Below, piece after piece: positions 9,524 to 18,263 of a stretch of 64,000 bases of DNA. The first letter of the stretch is position 1, and every line of letters starts with the position of its first letter. This stretch comes from Nitrosomonas sp. (lineage in GTDB: Bacteria > Pseudomonadota > Gammaproteobacteria > Burkholderiales > Nitrosomonadaceae), in assembly GCF_019752415.1 (NCBI RefSeq), contig NZ_JAIEME010000007.1, positions 1 to 64,000 on the forward strand. Reading direction: 5' to 3'. The notes beneath the pieces were generated by a model, which saw nothing but the letters and a program-made list of their open reading frames with translations, was not told the DNA's origin and did not search any database. The position numbers were made by a program, and so were the translations under genes.

Positions 9524-10925
9524 CCAATTTTTAGGTGCTTTCCCGGGGATAGCGAGACGATGGGTCTTGTTATTTTGTGTCAGCTGTTTTTCGGCGTATG
9601 CGCAAGAATCCGTTCAAGTGCAAAAGCAAATTGAATCTATAAAATCACCCGTTAAATGGCTGCAAACATCGGAGTTACCTACAGAAGCAACTGAATCAGC
9701 TAGCACGAAGGAAAAGCCCGGATTGGTCAGTACGGCGGTAAATTGGTTTCGAAGAACAGATCTTCCCGCCGATCTGCAGATCCATGGATTCGCCAGCCAG
9801 GCTTATATTACGACTTCAGATAACGATGTTTTTGGAAATAGTGATAACGGTGGAAGCTTTGGACTCACAGAATCAGGGCTTAATGCTTCCGTGCGGCCAT
9901 TGCCGAGAGTATTGCTATCCGCGCAAGTGTTGTCACGCAGAGCAGGCGAGGGCAACACGGGCATGCCACGTCTTGACTTTGGATTTTTGGATTATCGAAT
10001 ATACTCGCATGAGGCCAATCAGTTTGGTATACGCGTTGGCAGATTGAAAAATCCATTCGGTTTTTATAACGACACGCGTGATGTACCGTTTACGCGTCCT
10101 AGCATCATGTTGCCGCAATCGATTTATTTTGATAGGGTACGTAATATAAGTCTTTCAGGAGATTCTGTGCAATTGTACGGCGAAGCAGCTGTTTCCAATT
10201 GGGGTACAGTTTCGACTCAATTTGGTGTATTTCTACCCATAGTGAGTGACAAGGATACGGAACTTGCATTGATTGGAGCGCTGCAACCGGGTCATCTACA
10301 GAGAGATGTGTCGTATATTGGTCGAGGAATTTTTGAAACGAATGACAAACGACTTCGCCTGGGCGTCAGTGGAATATGGTTAAATACATCCTATGATCCT
10401 AGTAATAGGTTGGGTGACTTAATTGGCCCCGGTACATTATTACAAGCCGGTGCATTGCAGTTCTCGCCGGTCTACTTCTCAGCCCAATATAACGCAGAGC
10501 GCTGGACACTGACTTCTGAATATGCAATTCGTCACTTTAAGTATAATAATAATTTTAACGTTAAGCCGCTGGATGGTCTTGATTTCTTTGGTGAAAGTTA
10601 TTACTTTCAAGGTGAATACCGCTTTACCCCGAAATGGGTTGGTCTTCTACGGTATGACGCTCTCTTTACTGATAGATCGGATCGGGACGGAAGTCATTGG
10701 GCTGCATTGAATCCGACTGCGCGCAATGGTTTAGAGCATTCTCGGTTTGCTAAGGATATCACTGTGGGGTTGCGTTGGAATGCTACGCCGCAATTTATGC
10801 TCCGTGCTGAATACCATTATGTCAATGGTACGGGTTGGCTCTCGAGATTAGACAATCCAACCGCTGAAGGTCCACTTAGTCAGCACTGGGATCTTTACGC
10901 GATCCAGGCTTCCTATCGTTTCTAA
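9492..10925 (+). CDS. Outer-membrane beta-barrel porin
   Basis: The 477-residue protein has an N-terminal signal peptide (positively charged start, hydrophobic VLLFCVSCFSAYA near 25-37) and a mature chain rich in alternating aromatic/polar strands. It ends in the C-terminal Phe (IQASYRF) that outer-membrane insertion requires. The first barrel strands begin near 'IHGFASQAYITTSDND'. The pattern resembles phosphate-selective or DcaP-like porins, but substrate cannot be told. A putative periplasmic helix-rich stretch (about 38-90) precedes the barrel. The start lies inside the preceding PstS-like gene (32-base overlap in another frame), which supports co-translation. Confidence 0.78.
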   Translation: MKKLTCSRLSSQFLGAFPGIARRWVLLFCVSCFSAYAQESVQVQKQIESIKSPVKWLQTSELPTEATESASTKEKPGLVSTAVNWFRRTDLPADLQIHGFASQAYITTSDNDVFGNSDNGGSFGLTESGLNASVRPLPRVLLSAQVLSRRAGEGNTGMPRLDFGFLDYRIYSHEANQFGIRVGRLKNPFGFYNDTRDVPFTRPSIMLPQSIYFDRVRNISLSGDSVQLYGEAAVSNWGTVSTQFGVFLPIVSDKDTELALIGALQPGHLQRDVSYIGRGIFETNDKRLRLGVSGIWLNTSYDPSNRLGDLIGPGTLLQAGALQFSPVYFSAQYNAERWTLTSEYAIRHFKYNNNFNVKPLDGLDFFGESYYFQGEYRFTPKWVGLLRYDALFTDRSDRDGSHWAALNPTARNGLEHSRFAKDITVGLRWNATPQFMLRAEYHYVNGTGWLSRLDNPTAEGPLSQHWDLYAIQASYRF

Positions 10926-10937
10926 GCAGAAATTCTG

Positions 10938-13853
10938 ATGGAAAATAATTCAGAGAATCAATTAGAAGAAGCACAGTTTACTCCTAATATTCAGGGGCGA
11001 AGGTACCGCAGCATGAGATGGAAGATCTCTCTGGGGAGCAGTTTAATACTGTTGGCTGTCGTGATGATGTTCTGCTTTATAAGTTATTTGGGTTTAATGG
11101 CCAATTTCGACAATCAGCGGGGTGTCGAATATAGACGGTATTCTCGAGAAATCAATGGCTTGATCAAGAATACTTCGCAGAATTTATATCAGTTGGCTGA
11201 AATGATTCCGTTTTTAGACGGGATGAAAAATGTTTTACTCAAAAGTGATGGCGAGGGTATTAGCAGAGCTTTTGATCAACACTGGGCATTGCTGCAATTT
11301 CATAATGGTGTTGAGTTTGTTCGTTTTTATACTATTGAGAATCAACTGAATGCAAGCTGGGATAGTTTGGATACGAATATTGATGGCAATAGCGAACTGG
11401 CGACCTGGGTAAGCCGAGTCAATCAGTCTGAACGGCCGATTAATCCGCTGCTTTGCAGGGAAAGCTGTATGCAGTATATCGTTGCACCGCTGTTAGTCGA
11501 AGGAAAAAAAGCGGGAGTAGTGGTGATGGGAATTTCTTTAGCCGATGTATTTCTGGCCTTCAAACGGATAGCGGGTGCTGATATTGGTTTGTTAATTAAA
11601 GAACAGGATAATCTACTACTTCAAAATGATCCCGATTCATTGCATTGGAATATTCATATCTCCGCGCTTACCAACAAAGAAAGAAATCTGGAAATTCTCA
11701 ATAAGGCTGCCCAGTTTTATCCGGATATATCGTCACTCAATGACGGTATCCAGATCCGCTGGAATGATCAGTATCAACAACTAAAATTATTCTCCCTTAA
11801 TTCATATGAGCCCGGCAAGGCCCATTTGGTTGTCATTACCGATGTGACGGCTGCAGTGAGTAACATCCATGACTCCATTTGGAAAATTGCATTAATCGGT
11901 TTGCTTGGTCTTGTCTTTTCTGAGATTTTATTATTCCTGATTTTTACACGGCTACTTGCAAAACTAAAAGATGTTGCTTTCGTGCTCCCGCTTCTTGCCA
12001 GCGGTCAATTTGAGAAATTTCGCCTGTCACTGACTTCAACAGATCGCGCGCCGCGTTTCAGAGACGAAGTAGACACATTGTCTGAAGCCGCCGTATCCTT
12101 ATCACTCCAGCTGGAAAAACTCGAGCAGGAAGTATCGACCCGGACAACGATGCTGATTGAGCAGAAAAATGCTCTCAGTAAAGAAAGAGATTTTGTGGGG
12201 AATTTGCTAGATACGGCACAAGCCATAGTTCTGACACAGAATTCTGAAGGCGGAATCATTTCATTAAATGCGTATGGAGAGATGTTGACTCGCTATACAG
12301 AAAGTGAATTGCTGGGTAAATCTTTTCTAAATATTTTGATTCCGGAGTATGAATCACAAGATCTGCTTTCCCGCTTTAAAGAGATACAAGCCGGGCAAAG
12401 AATGCAATTACGCCATGAGGCTATTACCCACTGCAAAGATGGAACAACGCGCCATGTAGCTTGGCTACACTCACATCTGTCATGGCAATCTGCAGATGAT
12501 CCGTCGATTTTGTCGGTGGGACTGGATGTTACCGAATATAAGCGAGTTGAGGGTCATCTGGCTTGGCTAGCCGATCATGATCCTTTGACAAACATGTTTA
12601 ACCGGCGTCGCTTTAGTGACGAACTGGAGCAAGTGTTAAGCCGTGCAGAACGCTATCAGCATCCAGGTGCCTTACTATTCTTTGATCTGGATCGATTTAA
12701 ATATATTAATGACACCAGCGGGCATCAGGCTGGTGATTCGTTGCTTAAAATGGTTGCTGGTATGTTGGCTCAGACCATTCGAACAGATGATATAACAGGC
12801 CGTTTGGGGGGAGACGAATTTGCTATTATCTTGCCGGAAATTAATGCCAGTGGGGCAATAGAAGTTGCCAAAAAAGTACTGGATCAATTGAGCTTGGCCC
12901 AATTAACCATTAGTAATCGTACCCATAAAATTTCAGCCAGTATCGGTATTGCATTATTTCCTGAACACGGTGCTAATATTCATGACTTGCTGGCTGCTGC
13001 AGATCTTGCCATGTATCAGGCAAAGGCGATGGGACGGAATGCCTGGTACCTATTTTCTGATAAAGACCGTAGCCGTGAACGGATGCACACATTAGTTTAC
13101 TGGAAGGAAAAAATTGAGTATTCCCATTTGCATGATAATTTCGTTCTTTACTTGCAACCTATCATGCATGTTAAATCGAAACAAATCTCTCACTATGAGG
13201 TATTGTTGCGCATGCAGGAAAAGGATGGCTCAGTACTGTCTCCTGCCGACTTTATTCCTGCCGCAGAGCATACTGGGCTAATTCACGCGATTGATCACAT
13301 GGTATTACGGAAAGCCATTGCGCAGGTTGCTAAAATATATCAAGCTGGATTCAAGGTTAGCTTTTCAATCAATTTATCCGCTCACGCCTTTAATGATCCC
13401 GAACTATTGCCAATCTTGAAACAAGAATTGTTAACGCAAGACATGGACCCGGCATGTGTCATGTTTGAAATTACGGAAACTGCAGCTTTAGAAGATTTGC
13501 CCGGTGCACGTGCGCTGATGATAGAAATTAGAGAATTGGGTTGTGGTTTTGTACTGGATGATTTCGGTGTTGGTTTTTCTTCTTTTTATTATTTAAGGGA
13601 ATTGCCGGTTGACGTGGTTAAAATTGATGGTTCGTTTATCCGCAATTTATCTGAAAGCAGTGATGATCTGATTTTGGTCAACGCCCTATGCAGCGTAGCC
13701 AGAGGATTTGGTAAGAAAATTACAGCAGAATTTGTCGAGAGTGCGGAAATACTTGCTCTGATAGAAAAAATGGATATTGATTATGCACAAGGATATTACG
13801 TTGGCAAGCCTGCACCAGCGGCTACGTTTTTCATGAAATCAGATTCTGAATAA
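10938..13853 (+). CDS. Membrane-bound PAS-GGDEF-EAL cyclic-di-GMP enzyme
   Basis: The 971-residue protein has, in order, a membrane helix (about 31-54), an extracytoplasmic sensor domain (about 55-310), a second helix (about 315-338), a linker with coiled coil (about 385-415), PAS (about 418-535), GGDEF (about 545-705) and EAL (about 715-960). The cyclase motif GGDEF (624-628) is intact and preceded by an RTDD inhibitory site (615-618). The EAL motif reads EVL (from 754). Other phosphodiesterase residues (NLSA, EITE, DDFG at 874-877, KIDG, the distal Glu and Gln) are present, so both activities are possible. It starts 12 bases after the porin and may report envelope or phosphate status to c-di-GMP; that is inference. 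Confidence 0.9.
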   Translation: MENNSENQLEEAQFTPNIQGRRYRSMRWKISLGSSLILLAVVMMFCFISYLGLMANFDNQRGVEYRRYSREINGLIKNTSQNLYQLAEMIPFLDGMKNVLLKSDGEGISRAFDQHWALLQFHNGVEFVRFYTIENQLNASWDSLDTNIDGNSELATWVSRVNQSERPINPLLCRESCMQYIVAPLLVEGKKAGVVVMGISLADVFLAFKRIAGADIGLLIKEQDNLLLQNDPDSLHWNIHISALTNKERNLEILNKAAQFYPDISSLNDGIQIRWNDQYQQLKLFSLNSYEPGKAHLVVITDVTAAVSNIHDSIWKIALIGLLGLVFSEILLFLIFTRLLAKLKDVAFVLPLLASGQFEKFRLSLTSTDRAPRFRDEVDTLSEAAVSLSLQLEKLEQEVSTRTTMLIEQKNALSKERDFVGNLLDTAQAIVLTQNSEGGIISLNAYGEMLTRYTESELLGKSFLNILIPEYESQDLLSRFKEIQAGQRMQLRHEAITHCKDGTTRHVAWLHSHLSWQSADDPSILSVGLDVTEYKRVEGHLAWLADHDPLTNMFNRRRFSDELEQVLSRAERYQHPGALLFFDLDRFKYINDTSGHQAGDSLLKMVAGMLAQTIRTDDITGRLGGDEFAIILPEINASGAIEVAKKVLDQLSLAQLTISNRTHKISASIGIALFPEHGANIHDLLAAADLAMYQAKAMGRNAWYLFSDKDRSRERMHTLVYWKEKIEYSHLHDNFVLYLQPIMHVKSKQISHYEVLLRMQEKDGSVLSPADFIPAAEHTGLIHAIDHMVLRKAIAQVAKIYQAGFKVSFSINLSAHAFNDPELLPILKQELLTQDMDPACVMFEITETAALEDLPGARALMIEIRELGCGFVLDDFGVGFSSFYYLRELPVDVVKIDGSFIRNLSESSDDLILVNALCSVARGFGKKITAEFVESAEILALIEKMDIDYAQGYYVGKPAPAATFFMKSDSE

Positions 13854-13903
13854 CGAATATGTGTAATTGCCAGTAGCGTAGTATACGCCGACAGTTTACA
13901 GGT

Positions 13904-15301
13904 TTAAAGCGTGACGACTGACAATTGTTCCGGAATGCGTGCCGTCCAATTGAGTTTCTGTTGAATCGCGGTAACCAAAGCAGAAGAATTGCTGAATTCG
14001 CCATGTACGACAAAAATATTTTCGGGCATTTTCTGGAAGTGTCGCAACCAGTTGATTAAATCTGCCTGATCGGCATGCGCCGAGAGTCCACCGATGGTAT
14101 ATATGGTTGCCTTGACACGAACATCCTCACCAAAGATCCTGACTTTCCGGACGCCGTCTACTAATCGTCTTCCCAAAGTTCCTTCCGCCTGAAACCCGGT
14201 AATCAGTATACTGCACTCGGATCTGTCGAGATTGTATTTGAGATGATGTTTGATACGTCCGGCATCGCACATACCGCTGGCTGAAATAATGATGAGCCCA
14301 TGTTTCATATGATTAAGCTGCATGGATTCTTCAATATCCTGCACGAAATGTATTTGTGGTTTTCTCACATTCTTATTCATCCACTGCAGCGTATCGGAAG
14401 TTTCTTTGTCGAGCAATGCAATATGGTTGAGTGTAATTTCTGTCGCCGCCCGCGCCATCGGTGAATCAACATAAATGTCCATTTCTCCCAGTTTACCTTG
14501 GCGATAAAGATCGATCAGCAGAAACAGCAGATCCTGGGTACGGCCAACAGTGAAAGCGGGTATGATCACATTGCCGCCCTTATGAATCAGTGTATGGTTG
14601 ATCGCATGAACCAATTCATCCAAGGTGTCGGGCATATTCCGATGCAAACGATTGCCATAGGTTGATTCGATCAGCAGAATATCTGCTTGTTGGATGAAAG
14701 TTGGGTCGCGTACAATCGGGTGGCCAGGTTGTCCCAAATCGCCCGAGAATACAATTTTCTTGTAATCCGCATGCTTTTTAACCCAAAGTTCAATGATGGA
14801 TGATCCGAGGATGTGGCCAGCATCGCGGAAACAACAGCGTACAGATGAATGAGGATTAATTTCTGAATCGTAATCCACGCGGATTAATTGCTTGAGAAGC
14901 GCTTCCGCTTGAGTGACGGTATATAGCGGGGCGAGCTCCTGCGCTGATCGGCTGTAATGGCGGGATTTATTGCGCCACTCAATTTCTTTTTCCTGAATAT
15001 GCGCGCTGTCTTTGAGCATAACCTGGAGTAAATCCGCCGTTGCGGCTGTGCAATAAACCGGGCCTCTGAAGCCCCATGCGCTTAACCGCGGTAGTAGGCC
15101 GGAATGGTCGATATGGGCGTGGGTTAGTAAAACAAAATCAATCGTTTTAGGATCGAATTTAAAAGCAGTGCGGTTTTTTCTGTCCGCCTCCCGGCCGCCT
15201 TGAAACATACCGCAATCAACCAGAAATCGTATTGTTCCAGTTTCGATGAGATAACTGGATCCGGTCACTTCACCGGCTGCGCCTAAGAAAGTAAGTTGCA
15301 T
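13904..15301 (-). CDS. MBL-fold beta-CASP RNA-processing nuclease family protein
   Basis: The 465-residue protein has the metallo-beta-lactamase zinc motif HAHIDH at 61-66 and further ligands in RDAGHILGSS and FSGDLGQPGHP. The beta-CASP region contains SASGMCDAGRIKHHL, and a late His lies in FVVHGEF. This is the Ysh1/YpjQ-like RNA-specificity family that cuts RNA with two zinc ions. No KH or other RNA-binding N-terminal domain is present. It ends 50 bases from the convergent GGDEF/EAL gene and lies just downstream of bioA on the same strand. Confidence 0.9.
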   Translation of the reverse strand: MQLTFLGAAGEVTGSSYLIETGTIRFLVDCGMFQGGREADRKNRTAFKFDPKTIDFVLLTHAHIDHSGLLPRLSAWGFRGPVYCTAATADLLQVMLKDSAHIQEKEIEWRNKSRHYSRSAQELAPLYTVTQAEALLKQLIRVDYDSEINPHSSVRCCFRDAGHILGSSIIELWVKKHADYKKIVFSGDLGQPGHPIVRDPTFIQQADILLIESTYGNRLHRNMPDTLDELVHAINHTLIHKGGNVIIPAFTVGRTQDLLFLLIDLYRQGKLGEMDIYVDSPMARAATEITLNHIALLDKETSDTLQWMNKNVRKPQIHFVQDIEESMQLNHMKHGLIIISASGMCDAGRIKHHLKYNLDRSECSILITGFQAEGTLGRRLVDGVRKVRIFGEDVRVKATIYTIGGLSAHADQADLINWLRHFQKMPENIFVVHGEFSNSSALVTAIQQKLNWTARIPEQLSVVTL

Positions 15302-15324
15302 CGCATTAAATACCCATCATTAAT

Positions 15325-16659
15325 TTATAGCGTATCCAGAACATGTCGTGTGCCATTGATCAATAAGTTTATTTCCTGCTCATTAATGACATAAGGCGGC
15401 ATGAAATAAACGGTTTTTCCTAAGGGACGTAGTACTAGCTGTTGTTTCAAACCTGCTTGAAAACATTTCGCTGCAAAATCGCGATCATCCGTTTCTACTT
15501 CAAAAGCCCATATCATTCCACAATTTCGGAAATTACTGACTTTTGGGTGATCTGCGAGCGGTGCTGCAATTTTATTCAGATAGGCCGATTTAATTTTGTT
15601 GGCCTCAATGACATGATCATGTTCAAAAATATCCAGCGTGGCTAATGCAGCCCGGCAAGCTAATGCATTGCCGGTATGCGAATGTGAGTGTAAAAATGCA
15701 TGTGCTGTTTTGTCATCATAAAAAGCCTGAAAAACCGTATCAGAAGTCATCACAACTGACAGTGGCAAATATCCGCCACTCAGACCTTTGGATAGACATA
15801 GAAAATCCGGCGTGATGTCTGCCTGATTACAGGCAAATAGCGTTCCAGTCCGACCAAAACCAACCGCAATTTCATCAGCGATCAAATGTACTTGGTATCG
15901 GGTGCAAATTTCTCTGGCGCGTTGCAAATAAATAGGATGATACATGCCCATGCCGGTTGCGCCTTGAACCAGGGGTTCAAGAATGAATGCTGCGGTTCGT
16001 GTATGATTTTCCGCCAAATAACGCTCCAGCGCACTCGCTGCACGGATGGCATACGCTTCCGGGGATTCCCCGATTTCCGCGTAACGCCAATCAGGTGTGG
16101 GAACATGTGTGCACGGCCGAAGCAATGGCGCATAGGTTTCCCGGAAGATTGCCACATCAGTAACCGATAATGCTCCGAGTGTTTCGCCATGATAATCATT
16201 TTGCAAGCTGACAAAATTGTTTTTCTGCGGTTGACCACACAAAAGCCAATAATGAAAACTCATTTTTAATGCGATTTCAACCGCAGATGCCCCATCACTG
16301 GCATAGAAGCAATGCCCGAGTCCGCCGGGTGCTATTTTCTTGAGCCGTTCCGATAATAATACAACCGGTTCATGAGTGAAACCTGCCAGCATCACATGTT
16401 CTATTTGCTCAAGCTGATCGCGGATTGCCGCGCTGATGTATGGATTAGCGTGACCAAACAGATTGACCCACCAGGAACTAATCGCATCAAGATAGCACTT
16501 GCCAGCAGCATCATAAAGCCAAACCCCTTGGCCGCTCACAATCGGAACGAGCGGATAGGTTTCGTGTTGCTTCATTTGCGTGCAGGGATGCCATACCGCT
16601 TCAAGGCTTCGCTGCTGAAGTTGTGAGGATAAAGGTAGGCTGCGATTGATATTCGACAT
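15325..16659 (-). CDS. bioA: Adenosylmethionine-8-amino-7-oxononanoate aminotransferase
   Basis: The 444-residue class III PLP aminotransferase makes 7,8-diaminopelargonic acid in biotin synthesis using SAM as amino donor. Visible motifs are WHPCTQM near the N-terminus, ISSWWVNLFGHANP in the substrate region, a SDGASAVEIALKMSF block, the acidic IADEIAVGFGRTG, and the PLP lysine in LSKGLSGGYLPL. Length and motifs match BioA rather than other class III enzymes. No other bio gene is in the window. The MBL nuclease follows 23 bases downstream. Confidence 0.95.
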   Translation of the reverse strand: MSNINRSLPLSSQLQQRSLEAVWHPCTQMKQHETYPLVPIVSGQGVWLYDAAGKCYLDAISSWWVNLFGHANPYISAAIRDQLEQIEHVMLAGFTHEPVVLLSERLKKIAPGGLGHCFYASDGASAVEIALKMSFHYWLLCGQPQKNNFVSLQNDYHGETLGALSVTDVAIFRETYAPLLRPCTHVPTPDWRYAEIGESPEAYAIRAASALERYLAENHTRTAAFILEPLVQGATGMGMYHPIYLQRAREICTRYQVHLIADEIAVGFGRTGTLFACNQADITPDFLCLSKGLSGGYLPLSVVMTSDTVFQAFYDDKTAHAFLHSHSHTGNALACRAALATLDIFEHDHVIEANKIKSAYLNKIAAPLADHPKVSNFRNCGMIWAFEVETDDRDFAAKCFQAGLKQQLVLRPLGKTVYFMPPYVINEQEINLLINGTRHVLDTL

Positions 16660-16744
16660 GTAATTTTTTAAAACGTAGCACGAAAATTTCGGAAGACAGC
16701 TTTCAAACTCATTAAGCTACAAGGATGATCAGTTATTGTAGACT

Positions 16745-18169
16745 ATGAGTGACCATTTTTCAGTGTTTTTGACCTTGCGTAGGATCCTTGGTACATTCAG
16801 GCATTTAAAGAAAATTGTTTATTCATTTTTGCGTATGTATCCAAACATTGACATTCATTCATCCGACTTGTTGCCTGACAATGATCCGCAACGGATTCTA
16901 TTACACAATGAAGTTCATGCGCGCCCGAGCCAGCGGATTCGATTACCCGCACTAGTGATTTATGTTGTGGTCATCAATGATGGCATAACACGCGAGCAAG
17001 AGTGTGAGCACTTGCGTCGTCTTCCCGGGCAAGAGACTCTGGTAATTGAACAATTGCAGAATAACTTTCTACGCTTGCGATTGCAAGGCTATACCTTGAG
17101 ATGGGAACGTCATAGCGAATTTACGCGTTACTCGCTTGTTCAAAATTTACCAGAAGTTGCTCAATTGGGTGCGACAGATCCTGAGTTACTTTCTTGCTTG
17201 ACCTTACCTCCAGAGTGGTTGGCTGAAATTCCGGGGCGGACTTTCGCTGCGATCAAACTGGCCATGGTGCATGGAGATCTGAACGAGTCCGATGAGTTGC
17301 TCATGCAAGCACGCCAGTGGTTTGGAGGAAATGCAGTGGTGGCATCTCGCATCGGTCGAGATGAACACTCGCTTGCGGTGACGGATTTTATGCTGCGTCC
17401 TAGCGGTTTTGAGCGCATGTTGGTGATTATGCCACTTAATGCATCAGAGACGCGGGCAGGGCGTGTTTCGCAACGCCTGCTTGAAATTGAAACTTACCGG
17501 CTCATGGCGTTAAAAGGTCTGCCAGTAGCTAAACAGCTTATCCCTGAATTGACTAAAGCGGAGCGGCAGTTGGCTGACATTACCGCACAATTGGAAAATA
17601 AAGCGGCTTCTGATCAAGAATTACTTGATACGCTCATTTCATTGGCGACGCGTATCGAGCATGCTACTGTTGCACATGCCTACCGTTTTGCAGCAACACA
17701 AGCTTACAACAAGTTGGTAACGCAACGTATCGGCGAACTCAGAGAAAAGGCCATACCAGGCACTCAGACCATTGGCGAGTTTATGCAGCGGCGGCTTTCC
17801 CCGGCTATCGCGACAGTTGAAGCGACTGCGCAGCGAATGAGTTATCTCTCTGCGCGTATCTCACGTGCTAGTGCATTACTACGAACGCGTGTCGATATAC
17901 TGACCGAAACACAAAATCAGCAATTACTGGAAAAACTGACTCGTGGGCAAGAATTACAGCTGCGGTTACAAAGTACAGTGGAAGGCTTGTCGATTGCAGC
18001 CATTACGTATTACGTTATCAGTTTGTTGCTGTATATAGCGAAAGCCGGCAAGGCTGCCGGTTTACCCATCCACCCTGAAATGACGACCGGACTGATGATT
18101 CCTATCGTACTCTGGATAGTTTGGCGCACTACGCGGCGTATCCACGATAAATTTTTTAAGCTGCACTAA
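16745..18169 (+). CDS. DUF3422 family membrane-anchored protein
   Basis: The reading frame codes 474 residues. The family hallmark LHNEVHARP lies near 53-61. Long alpha-helical and coiled-coil stretches fill 250-400, and two membrane helices end the chain (about 420-440 and 450-468), suggesting a cytoplasmic body anchored by its C-terminus. Function is unknown. The true start may be the ATG at 16835, which gives the more usual N-terminus MYPNIDIHSSD and 444 residues; neither ATG has a clear ribosome-binding site. It is divergent from bioA. Confidence 0.8.
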   Translation: MSDHFSVFLTLRRILGTFRHLKKIVYSFLRMYPNIDIHSSDLLPDNDPQRILLHNEVHARPSQRIRLPALVIYVVVINDGITREQECEHLRRLPGQETLVIEQLQNNFLRLRLQGYTLRWERHSEFTRYSLVQNLPEVAQLGATDPELLSCLTLPPEWLAEIPGRTFAAIKLAMVHGDLNESDELLMQARQWFGGNAVVASRIGRDEHSLAVTDFMLRPSGFERMLVIMPLNASETRAGRVSQRLLEIETYRLMALKGLPVAKQLIPELTKAERQLADITAQLENKAASDQELLDTLISLATRIEHATVAHAYRFAATQAYNKLVTQRIGELREKAIPGTQTIGEFMQRRLSPAIATVEATAQRMSYLSARISRASALLRTRVDILTETQNQQLLEKLTRGQELQLRLQSTVEGLSIAAITYYVISLLLYIAKAGKAAGLPIHPEMTTGLMIPIVLWIVWRTTRRIHDKFFKLH

Positions 18170-18206
18170 ATTAAATATCGCGGAAAATATAACCGGAGCA
18201 TCTCTC

Positions 18207-18256
18207 TAAGGAAAATATTGATTAACTGCGCGTGCAAATTAATCAGCGTTTTCAAG
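18207..18256. repeat. Short palindromic repeat, related to the MITE-like element at 21.5 kb
   Basis: The ends TAAGGAAAATATTGATTAA and TTAATCAGCGTTTTCAAG are imperfect inverted copies of each other and match the termini of the 151-bp element at 21535-21685. The inner ATTAACTGC also matches. It looks like an internally deleted or minimal copy. It lies between two convergent genes, where it could act as a terminator-like stem-loop. Confidence 0.55.
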
Positions 18257-18263
18257 TACTATT

